Assembly: GCA_020465985.1 (NCBI GenBank)
Contig: JAANYP010000294.1
Coordinates: 62,001 to 126,000, forward strand
Direction: 5' to 3'
Source of the DNA: Centrapalus pauciflorus
Lineage: Eukaryota > Streptophyta > Magnoliopsida > Asterales > Asteraceae
Length of the DNA: 64,000 nt
The translations under genes were made by a program, and so were the position numbers. Shown here one piece after another: positions 21,566 through 31,189 of this stretch; the stretch's first letter is position 1, and each line of letters opens with the position of its first letter. Under the pieces are notes generated by a model that ran no database searches, was not told where the DNA came from, and worked only from the letters and a program-made list of their open reading frames with translations.

Positions 21566-24315
21566 ATGGAGTTTGTCAAAAAGCATAACTGTCTTCCCTA
21601 CTCTCTCAAACACGCTGACCTTCAACCATTCCACGATATAATGGACTTCCTTCGAAGTTCTCATATTCATCATGCTCTTACCATAAACCCTACAATATAC
21701 ATATCCCATATAGAGCAATTTTGGAAACACGCCTCTGTTCAAACCATTAATGGAGTCACTTCTTTGACGTCCAAGATTGATGGAACCATTGTCACCATCA
21801 CTGAGGATCTCATACGCCAACACTTGCATCTTCAAGATGCCGCAGGTATAACCGATTTCCCACTTACTGCCTTACAAGAAGGCCTTTTTGCTATAGGGTA
21901 TAGGGGCCCTACTGATTCGTATACTTTCTTTAAAACTCATTTTGCCCCTAAGTGGAAATATCTTGTTCATATTATACAGCAATGCATAAGCCCTAAAAGA
22001 AATGATTGGTCAGAATTTTCCTCAAACATAGCCACTGCCTTGGTGTGCTTATCTACAGGCCAACAGTTGAATTTTTCTAATATGATTTTTCAGGGTATGC
22101 TAAGGCATCATACCCTAAAACATGGGAAATTTTTGATGTATCCTAGATTTTTGGCTGAAATTATTGCAAGAACTTGCAGTAATTTCAATGTACATAAAAG
22201 GATTCATGTTTCCCATAGGCACTCTTTACCTACAATAAAACGTCTTTTAAAAACAAGTGCCAATTTTTTGTCAGTTGATGTCCCATTGCCCTCTGCAATG
22301 TTGGGTATCAATACACTAACCAGAGGAGAGGGTCCTGAGCAGGCTCAGCCTAACATCACTACTTCACCCCCAGGACCCCAACCCACTCCTCATGATACAA
22401 ATAATCTCTCTGATCCTTCAGGAAATCCTTCTTCCCCACTTATATTATACAAAAGAAAAAGAGGTTCAGGAGCTCCTTCCTCCTCAGTCCAATTCCAACA
22501 GCCAAAGAATATCCAAAGGGCACCCACTGAGGACTCTCGCACCCTCAATTTGGAGGTGGACATCTCAACAGAAGATATCAATATGGGTACTGTGGCTGCC
22601 ACTACTGTTGTTTCTACACAAGAGGCACAGGACAGTGTCAACATAAGTAAGACCACACCCATGGCAACAGAGGGTGTGCAAGCACCTTCTGGAAGTCCCC
22701 AAAACCAAGAAAAGAGGGGCCCAGAAGCTTCACCATCTGGAATTCCTGCCAGGTGAGGCTAGTCTGCAACTTATGCTTTTGACGGATCCTCAGCTGAAAC
22801 CTGTTGTAGCAATGTTGGAGTACCATCAGTCCATTATTGCTGCACAGGGGGCACAAATCATTTCACTTCGACAGACAGAAGCTGCTCAGAATCAGAGAAT
22901 GGATTATCTTCATAAGGGGTTCACTCTTTGTGGAAATAAGATCATTCAATTGGAGAAGATGATTCGAACCCAAATGGCAACGGTTGTAGGTCCTCCTGAT
23001 CAAACAGCTCCATCAAACCAATGCATCCAAAAAGGGGGAGAATTAGGAGATCCCTAACTCAGTCCAAGCAGCTCCATCAGTCCAAGCAGCTCAAGCTCCT
23101 ACTCCAACAGTTCAAGATTCTAGGCTAACAGTCCCAACAGCTACTCAAGCTGTTAGCCTAGAAACTCAAGCTGCTCCCACAGGAACAACAGGAGTTGTTA
23201 TCAGAGAAGGCAGTCAAGCTCCCATCACTACAGTCCAAGCTACATCCTCTGCAACTAAGGATAAGGGCAAGGGCATTCTCATAGAATCTCCAAAGCACAA
23301 ATTTTTATCCAGAGAAGCCCAAGTTGCTCATGATGCTGAATTTGCTAGAAAGTTAGGAGACGAACAAGATGCTATTCTGGACCAGCAAACCCATGCCCCA
23401 ATGCAAGATGATGAAACCTTAGGTGATTACCTAAGAGGGTTTGTGGTCAAACAGAATGAGAGAAAAAGGAAAATGTCAACAGTCATTCAAAGGCTGAGCA
23501 CAGAAAGTTTTTGATCAATTTTGCCTTTTCAGATGGAATTCCAAAGAAGATGGCTCAGTCCATGAATACAGAGAGGCTGCAAGACATTCATGATAAAGAA
23601 ATGGAAAAACGAAAGTCAGCTAAAATCTCCCATGAAGTCCAAAGTCAACAGAAGTCAAGTCAAGCTGGTGCACGTTATTCAGAACCACCTGTTCAAGTTG
23701 TTGCTTCAAATCCTCAATCAGAGGAAATCACTCAAGCAAAGCTTGATTAGGTAAAGAGGGTGCTGTTTGAACATCAGCTTCAGAAAGTGATGGAAATTGA
23801 GAAGTTCTTAGACCAGCATGACTTCACAAAACCTCTTATTACTTACTGGTATGCTAAGCCAATGGACAACATTGACTTAAGATATCATTTTGTAGTAAGA
23901 AGAGAATCTGGTCCTGAGGAAGAATATAAGAGCTTAATGCACATTGTTCAAGGGATGTCCAGAGATGAGCTTACCAGAATGCATCATGTTGGATCTGTGA
24001 CTCAAGTCAGATCCTCACTTCCACAGGTCAAGCAGGCTATAAAAGACCTAAAGAGCATTTATTGATCCTGAGTCAATAAGGAAAGATATAGAAGATGTCA
24101 AGGAGATGAAGATTGCACAAGTTGATCTGTTTGTCAAGTCAAAGACCTACAGACTTAAATTTGCAAATGGATCCGGTATGTACTTCAATTTTGAATTTTA
24201 TGATCTTCCAAAGGCATTGTTAGTACAGATGATATCAGTAAGAATATATTGTGATAGAGAAGATCTGAAGAGAGAATTTTTGAAGGCTGTTAAACAGAAA
24301 CTTTCACAATTGTAA
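21566..24315 (+). pseudogene. Copia-I envelope-like ORF (third ORF)
   Basis: ATG 21566 starts after the RNase H and a spacer of about 360 bp. The N-terminal 230 residues are well ordered (SLKHADLQPFHDIMDFL, IEQFWKHASVQTINGV, ITEDLIRQHLHLQDAAG, HGKFLMYPRFLAEII) and have relatives in Copia-O and Copia-C. A Pro/Ser/Thr-rich middle follows, then a frameshift near 22745, a coiled-coil segment (QIISLRQTEAAQNQRMDYLH), more frame changes, and a C-terminal part containing LITYWYAKPMDNIDLRYHF (23838-23894). I see no signal peptide or clear transmembrane helix, so calling it envelope-like rests on position and family analogy only. It is a nuclear genome copy of unknown function. Confidence 0.7.
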
Positions 24316-24410
24316 GTTTTTGGATGCCTTAGTTTGTAGATAACAGTTTTACTTTGTTTTATTTCCTTATTTGTATAGAAACTTAAAGTCTTGTGTAAAG
24401 AATTTAAGTT

Positions 24411-24420
24411 AGGGGGAGAT
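24411..24420 (+). other. Copia-I polypurine tract
   Basis: AGGGGGAGAT lies directly before the 3' LTR. It is the usual plus-strand priming site of plant LTR elements. Confidence 0.85.
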
Positions 24421-25073
24421 TGTTGGGGAATATTCTAAGTATGTCAAGCTGTTAGTTAGATTTCTCAGACTGTTAGTAGATTTTCTGTGTAAGTACAAAG
24501 TTCAAGCTGTTAGTTGAAGAAGTTCGAGCTGCTAGTTCAAAAGTTCAAGCTACCAGTGTTAAAGCTCAAGCTGCTCAACAGACAGACTTCAAGCTGCTCA
24601 ACAGCTCAATAAACAGAAAGTGCTGATATTCAGGAAAAGATATATTTTGACGATTCAAGCATATCTACTATCAGAGAAATTAGAGTTTTTCAAGGAAACA
24701 AATCAGAAAGCAGTATATATACATAGAATAGGTTTTTCTATTGTAAGTCTGCACGTACAAGTTTATTATTGTAATTTTGTCTTTCTGATTAAGTTTTTCA
24801 TAAGCCTCTAAGGTTGTAAAACCCTAAGAACAATCTGTGTTCTTCGTCTAATCAAACAGATTGAGGTGATTGTAATCATTGAGTTTGGCAATACAAATGA
24901 TATTTGATTATTAATTATGTTTATGTGATTATTTGTTCTGAAAGCTTTTCCAAAAACAATTAAGTGTTATTCCACAGACTTCTTAATTGGACTTTGATTC
25001 AATACAAGGTTATTGGTTTATACTCTGATTAATTCAAACCAGTTAATCTTAGGTAGTGATTTTGATCTTGACA
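24421..25073 (+). repeat. Copia-I 3' LTR
   Basis: It starts TGTTGGGGAATATTC and ends TTGACA at 25073, followed by the duplication ATTTT. It differs from the 5' LTR by a few substitutions and short indels across 653 bp. Confidence 0.93.
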
Positions 25074-25078
25074 ATTTT

Positions 25079-27600
25079 TGATGAGCTGAAATGGATCGTT
25101 CAAGATAAAAGAACAAAAAGAGAAAGAAAGTTCATTCCTTTTCAAAGGTTCCTTCAACTTATAATCCAATATTCCATGGATCAAGACGATGAAATCCATG
25201 AGAGTCCAGAAGCATATGTATATAAGACTGTTGTGCTTCAATGACTCAAGCTCTGAGGGAACTTTCTCGGGTGCCGGTAATGGAGATCCCGCAATCTCTG
25301 CTAAGGCTGGCCTGACAATCAGAGAGGGTAAGGTTTTATATCATGGGTTTGTATCCGGAAGACGCTCTGTCAGAACTGACAGAGCGATCCACTTCTGAAG
25401 GTGAGGAGAGTACAAGTGAGGCTGGCGGAGTTGTGGGTGATAATGAAAGTATTCTGGCTTCCGGGGACTGGGAGCTAAGTGCTGATAGAGAGGAAGTCGG
25501 AGGTGAGCGGAAGGAGGTCGGTGACTCTGAACGTACCGTCTCAGGTTCCCCTCAAAGGGAACCTATTTCATTTCACGGGGTTGAAGCATAAATGCCACCT
25601 CCCCCTCACTCGGAGAGGGGATATGTTGAAACAGGTCACTTGCTGCCCCCGGTGACTGAACTTCAATTGATCACAGCTGACCCAACACCCCATAACACTC
25701 CTATACACATTCCAGACGCCTCCGTGGTGTCACCGCACATTCGAGATGCCTCCTTGGCATCTCCACAAACTTCTTGATCTGCACCCCGAGCTGGGGACGC
25801 ATAAATGAGGGAAGGAAGTCCTGCTGCGGCAACACAAATGCCGTTCGCTTCAGGCCATCAAGGAATCACACCTGAAATGTTAACGACATGTCTTTGTGAC
25901 GCCGGTTTGGTTACATGGGCTGACCTGCCAGCCCTCAAGGAAGCGACTGAGGAACAACATTCCTCCCTTCTATCTTTACTGAAGGGAAAGACTGTGGTAA
26001 CTTAGGAGTAGAGGCAGAAATGAACAAAAGAATGGACAGACTCGAAACAGTAGTGATAGACTTGCTGACTCCTTTCCGCCCTCAGGCTGAGTCTCTAAAA
26101 CACAAACATGATGATCAGGAAGACCTTGGTCATCCTGAGGGGGAGTAACGCCCGAGGATCTAGCATGAGGGAGAGTACATGGTGTAAGGGGAGCCAATGG
26201 TGAAGAAGCAAGTGGGGAGCAACTGACAAGTGTTCCAGAGGGTCAAAGAGAAGAAGATTTGACAATAAAGTCATCTTGCTGTTTGATTCAGACTCATAGA
26301 TTGACCGTGACCCATCAAAATACCTAAACCAGGACCGGAGTCTCCACAAAAATCCTTCTCATCTTTTGACTTCCTTAATTCACCCACTCACGTACCTCAA
26401 GAAGAAATCCTATCAGCTTTAAAAGTCCCTACCCCTTCTCTTGTCCAAAAGCCTACATCAAAACCTACCACCCCCACACAAACCCAAACTTCACGCACTG
26501 AAATTGCAGATGCTTCAGGTCCCTGAACTGTGGATTGTTTTAAAGATATCCCCGAGCCTTCGCTAAGATATGACAAGGTGGACCTGGATTAGGTGAGTTG
26601 GTTCTCAAAAGGCAAAGTGCATTCTCTGCCTACTGAAGAGTGAGATACTCTGAGGATCGCCCACCAGGGTCGAGTCTATCAAATGCTAGAAATTCCTGCG
26701 GCAGAAGTTGAGGTTCCACTAGTCCAAGGGCTTAAGCAATACTTAATGAATTTGAAGGCAGAGGACTTTTTTGAGACCTATCCTGAAGAAATGTTCAAGG
26801 TTGTTTTTATGAAGAGGCCTGATGTGTATAGTAGACGTCTGCTGATGGAATTGAGTGACGCAGCGAAAGCTGAACTAGCCGAATATAATCATATGATGCT
26901 GAGGGAAACAAGGCCAAACTCCAAATACTAGTTGAAATCAAAGATAGTGATGGTCGTCTTAATTCCAATGTACAAAAGGGCCTGTCTGTTTACTCATTCA
27001 TTCAAAATCAAACGAAAAGACGGGTCTTCACAACTAGTACACGAGAGTGATCTTGGCTTCATAAACCCAGATGACATTGAAACCATGCACAACAAACTTA
27101 AGAATAAAGTTAAGGGGCGATTGAGTAATGTCACGGTTCTAGCAGCGTTAACCAGAAGCGTGAGGCGACATTATATCATTATGTGCTTAAAATATTTTCA
27201 AATGGCTATTGAGAGCTATTTGGTTTAGGTGTGACTCAAAGCTCCAGACCAAACATTTTTTGGAATCGATCATCATCCTATATATCGAGTCTTCATGGGA
27301 GCAGATTAGGGCGTCATATTTTTGGATAAAAATGGGCAAAATAATTTCTTGTGTTTTGAGGAGTTGCCTTGTTATTCTGATGGTACACTCCGTTTAATAA
27401 GAGCAAAACTGAATGGGAGACTCTAAAAGGATGATGCCTAGAATTTTGTAGAGCTCAAGAAGAAGCCTAAGGAGATACAGGACATCTTCAACGCAATTGA
27501 GCTAATAAATGACAGGTTGCATGCTCGCCAAGCCACCAGAAGATTCGATGTAATACTTGGCCTGCGAGAGTCTAATGAGCAAGCCTGCTAGCCGCCACAG
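25079..27600 (+). pseudogene. Copia-O envelope-like ORF, 3' part
   Basis: The ORF split at 14363 continues here in frame. After a frame change the frame of 25343-25990 is long and open except for three stops (25589, 25775, 25802). It encodes an acidic Glu/Ser/Gly-rich region (LSELTERSTSEGEESTSEAG), then a helical part (EMLTTCLCDAGLVTWADLP). The segment 26683-27226 gives a conserved C-terminal portion (FKVVFMKRPDVYSRRLLMEL, LGFINPDDIETMHNKLKNK). The likely end is near 27590, just before the PPT. It belongs to the SIRE-type third ORF; the role is unknown and the copy is dead. Confidence 0.6.
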
Positions 27601-27606
27601 TGATTG

Positions 27607-27619
27607 AAAAGGGGGAGAT
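27607..27619 (+). other. Copia-O polypurine tract
   Basis: AAAAGGGGGAGAT lies directly before a TGTTAAATATT sequence. It is the expected PPT-LTR junction at the 3' end of the envelope-like ORF. Confidence 0.75.
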
Positions 27620-27960
27620 TGTTAAATATTAAATTTCAACACTGTGGTACCATTTTGTAACAGATAGTTTATATCTTATGTCCATGTAATTTTATTTCTT
27701 TTATTTGTAAGTTGTTTCTTTTATATAGAAGTTGAGGGGTATAGTTTGTAAACCCTTCAAAGTTGCTTATGTATTTAAAGGATACCACACATAGGGTTTC
27801 CCAATCTTTTGTCATTATTCACTTTTTAATAGCAAAAAGCGGCAGCTGCATTCGTATTATTCTCTGACAGTTCATGAAAGATTGAGTGCTATTCTCTTTG
27901 TTTGATCGATTATATTATTGTTTACTGTATGTGAGTGCAAGATTATTGATTGGGACTACA
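27620..27960 (+). repeat. Copia-O 3' LTR (provisional right end)
   Basis: It starts TGTTAAATATTAAATTTC right after the PPT. It contains a TATA-like TATTTAAAGG (27773-27782) and promoter-to-leader style sequence. The end at ACTACA (27960) is a guess based on the CA rule, because no second copy of this LTR is in the window. If the guess is right the LTR is about 340 bp. Confidence 0.5.
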
Positions 27961-27984
27961 TTAACATGATTTAATTAAGCAAAT

Positions 27985-27986
<2 letters not shown>

Positions 27987-28081
<95 letters not shown>
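27987..28081. repeat. (TA)n microsatellite
   Basis: This is an uninterrupted TA dinucleotide run of about 95 bp. The Ile-Tyr frame it creates on the minus strand is not a gene. Confidence 0.97.
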
Positions 28082-28082
<1 letters not shown>

Positions 28083-30876
28083 CCAAAGGCCACTTAAACC
28101 AGCTACACACTTTTAACAGATTAATCAGATCCAAATCATGTTGCATGAAGTCGAGACTTCATACTAATGGTGAAGCTACGTTAAAGTACTTAAAGAGAAA
28201 AATCAGAAATGGTAATAATGAATTTGTAAGATTTATTAGAATTCAACTTTATCTTGCTGATAAGAACTTGGCAATCTGAAGCTTTCTCATAACTTCAAGA
28301 TTTTTCATGTAATTTAAAAGAAACATAAGCAACATGCCATTTATGCGAAAAAAAGTTTGCAGCCCCTACAAAGAACCTACAAATGAATGGCATGCATCCC
28401 TTATAACAAGGAAAATCCATTTTAGACAACTCAAAAAAGCGCATAATCATTTCAACAATTTTTTAAATTCAGAATCAAATTGATTACAAGGAAAACCCAC
28501 ATAAAATTATAAAATTAATGATATACCAAAGATAAAAAAAATACCCGCCCTGTACCAAATAGATGCATGATCAAAACACACAAAAGTCAAAGATATTTCA
28601 CACACGCCAATCTAAAATCGAGTGAAAATACAATGAATTTAATTAAACGATATACACAATCAAGAAAATTAACAAGAACTGAAATGTAACTAAATCAACA
28701 AAAAAAAACACATACATGTCTGCAGATGCTTGACCCTACTCTTTGGGTGAAAAGAATATGTCGCTCTACCATATACTAAAGAAGATGTCAAGTGGCAACA
28801 CAAATACGTATTCCGAAGAAGTTAGTAAACAAAGAATCCCAATGCTTAACTGGTGGAGTCTTAAATGATAATGATATGATTCTTAAGGAATAAATCAGAA
28901 ACATCACAGTGTAAATAACATAGATACGAAGAAAATACAAAACAGAGAACTCAGGGAAAAAATCTTTCTGTGAAAAAAAAAACAAAAAAAATGGCAGCAA
29001 CATACAAGCAAAATAAATACATAGAACCCAAGAGTTTGGATAACAAAACGACATTATATGTCGGCAGGTAAATGCTATTAATATGAATAGTTCTTGCACA
29101 AAGAAGCAAGTAGTTTCTTATCCATCTGGTGAATAAGAATCCTGAAACTTAGACCTTGCAATGTTCAAGCCGCAAAGTGACAAAACTGTCAATAATAACA
29201 ATATACTAAACAAAAAAGACACATTAAATATCCATTACTCATGCATCAAACTAAAATTCGGAGACAAAAATTATCGTAAATTTAACCACAACTCAGGATT
29301 TCAACATCGTACAATAAAAAAAAGTAACAGTCATAACACTTGCAAAGATAAAAATGGATTATTAACAGTTTTTGGGAAGAAAGAAACCACACAAACCAAA
29401 ATTGCATATCAAATGAAGATTATGAGATAATAATGGATTAATAACAGTTGCACAGATCCTTATGGTTTTTATGGCAACACCTGGCAACACTGAGAATCTC
29501 GCTACACTAACTATAATCTGCAGAAATTTGTCTAACCATTAAAATAGAAGTACATATATTCATTTTTGGGTCTGTTGACATGTACTTTCAATAACTCCTT
29601 TAACATATAATATTGGATTGAATGAAGGACCAAAAAACATTTAAAAAAACCAAGAAAGTAAAATCATGCCATCTAAATAAGATTAAGCATCTAATCCAGA
29701 CAATTTAATGAACTTATTGATCAAGTTCCTCTACCATAAATGTAAATGTTTATCAAGAGATAAAAGCTTAAATAGTAAGGTACAAAACATAAATATTACC
29801 AGCACCCTCTAGATATGAAGTAAATACATTGCTTGAACATGTAATGACAATGGCGCAATGCTGCCTTTACCTACCAGAATCAATGTTGTCGACAACAATG
29901 CAATGCTACCAAAATAAAAATAGAAAGAGAACAAAGTCATACACCAATTGTAAGAGAATGATACTACGATGTTTGAAACAACTAAATAGTAACTGGTTGT
30001 TGCTTGTAATGTACATTGGTACTCATATTTTAAAGTTGCTAATGCATCAGTAGCAGCCACTCAAACATTATAATTAACATGAGAAAGGCCCTTGAAGAGA
30101 TAAAAAGTGAACTTTTAATTGCACTTAAAATTTAATAGATTAAATCAATATTAAAATTATGAATACCCATGTTAAAAGAGAAAGGCAGCAACCATCAATG
30201 GAATCTAAAACATTGATTTGTAATGGTTTGTGTCATTTCTTTTCAGACATACCATCGAACACCTAGTGTGCAGACACCAAAACTCTAGAAATGGATTGAT
30301 TGTCATTAATATATATCCAATGACAATGCAACACCTAAAATATGGACAAACCGATACTATGCAAAGGGTTAAACTATGCTAATTGAAGTGGGTATATTAA
30401 ATGCATACCCGATCGGAATCTGGTAATTAATAAGTTGTTACGTCGTACTGTAATGAAGAATCTGAACACAATGAAAATAGATCTAATTAGACACTGGAGA
30501 AGAAAACCACACATTATCCATCAAAAAAATCTGAAATCTTTCTTGAATGTAATCATGAAATTGACAAGCGAGATGGGTAAAATGTGATGCAAACTCTTCT
30601 GATGAACGCCAATGTAGGTGAAATAGTTAACCATTATTATTAAAAAAAACCCAAAATTTGAAGGTTTGTATGACAAAGTGGACGGAAAGGAATCAGTTTG
30701 TAGAGTTGTGTAACTGAATTGGTGTATTGAAGAAGCAAATAGAACTTACATGGTTGGAGAAGAAAAATTCGTAACATAGGCATTGTAGAACGAAAGACAC
30801 CAAGCGGTAGGGAGAACAAAGGCCTGAAACTGTCGAGAATGGTTGAAGAAGAATTTGATTGGTTGTGTACTGAAAT
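28082..30876. other. About 2.8 kb without a recognised gene
   Basis: The sequence is AT-rich, with no long open frame and no transposon signature that I can see. On the minus strand several strong donor-like words occur (for example GATCGGGTATGCAT near 30410). The part nearest Copia-C (30400-30876) has a pyrimidine-rich, UTR-like composition. It could be the introns and 5' leader of a decayed or distant host gene, but no protein similarity supports that. Confidence 0.4.
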
Positions 30877-31165
30877 TGTAAGTTCCACCCTCTACGGATC
30901 CAATGAAGGCATTGCGGCGTGAAACGAGTGTGGAATCCTCGTATCACGATTACAGATCGATCACATGGAAACACGGAGCCGAATAAGATGCTAACCGAAC
31001 ACGTATCGACCCCGCACGATGCATTGCTCCGTTGTATTGCTGTAATACTCTTTAAATTCGTCGAAACTGCTCTCATGAATCTGAAAGTGAATTCTCAAAA
31101 GTGTTTTGGAATTTGAAAAGATTAGTTCATAATATAACCCTTAAGTTCGTGCATGGCCCAAGCCT
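30877..31165 (-). repeat. Copia-C LTR remnant (3' portion only)
   Basis: On the minus strand this aligns, with many differences, to the last 300 bp of the LTR at 37757-38436. Shared words include the GCTCCGTGTTTCC region, ACGAGGATTCC(A/G)CACTCGTT, GGATCCGTAG and a terminal CTTACA. The U3 part, the PPT and the 3' internal region are missing: the remnant is fused almost directly to the RNase H end. This marks a large internal deletion. Confidence 0.7.
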
Positions 31166-31189
31166 ACGAACTTATCGATTAAAGCCCAT

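Larger units (their letters stand above)
14364..25073 (+). mobile_element. Copia-I: full-length SIRE-like Copia with envelope-like ORF
   Basis: LTRs at 14364-15017 (654 bp) and 24421-25073 (653 bp) start TGTTGGG and end TTGACA. A perfect 5-bp target duplication ATTTT flanks the element (14359-14363, 25074-25078). Internal order is PBS, gag with two zinc-knuckle regions separated by a coiled coil, protease, integrase, RT, RNase H, envelope-like ORF and PPT, 10.7 kb in all. Gag, pol and the envelope-like ORF all carry stops or frameshifts. It is inserted in the envelope-like ORF of Copia-O. Confidence 0.95.
3389..27960 (+). mobile_element. Copia-O: old SIRE-like Ty1/Copia element, split into three pieces
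   Basis: Three plus-strand pieces belong together: 3389-3541, 12244-14363 and 25074-27960. The first and second give the post-integrase linker and start of the RT region, the second then gives a spacer and the start of an envelope-like ORF, and the third gives the rest of that ORF, a polypurine tract and a probable 3' LTR. The frame is continuous from 3541 to 12249 when Gypsy-A is removed, and from 14363 to 25079 when Copia-I is removed. The 5' LTR, gag, protease and integrase are missing from the window. Most of the RT and all of RNase H are deleted at about 12910. The piece starts directly at the CACTA-1 end, so CACTA-1 probably jumped into this element. Confidence 0.75.

Noticed and set aside
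22390..22662. Minus-strand ORF inside the Copia-I envelope-like region
   Set aside because: It is antisense to a low-complexity Pro/Ser/Thr-rich linker.
27961..28146. Ile-Tyr repeat protein on the minus strand
   Set aside because: It is a translation of the (TA)n microsatellite.
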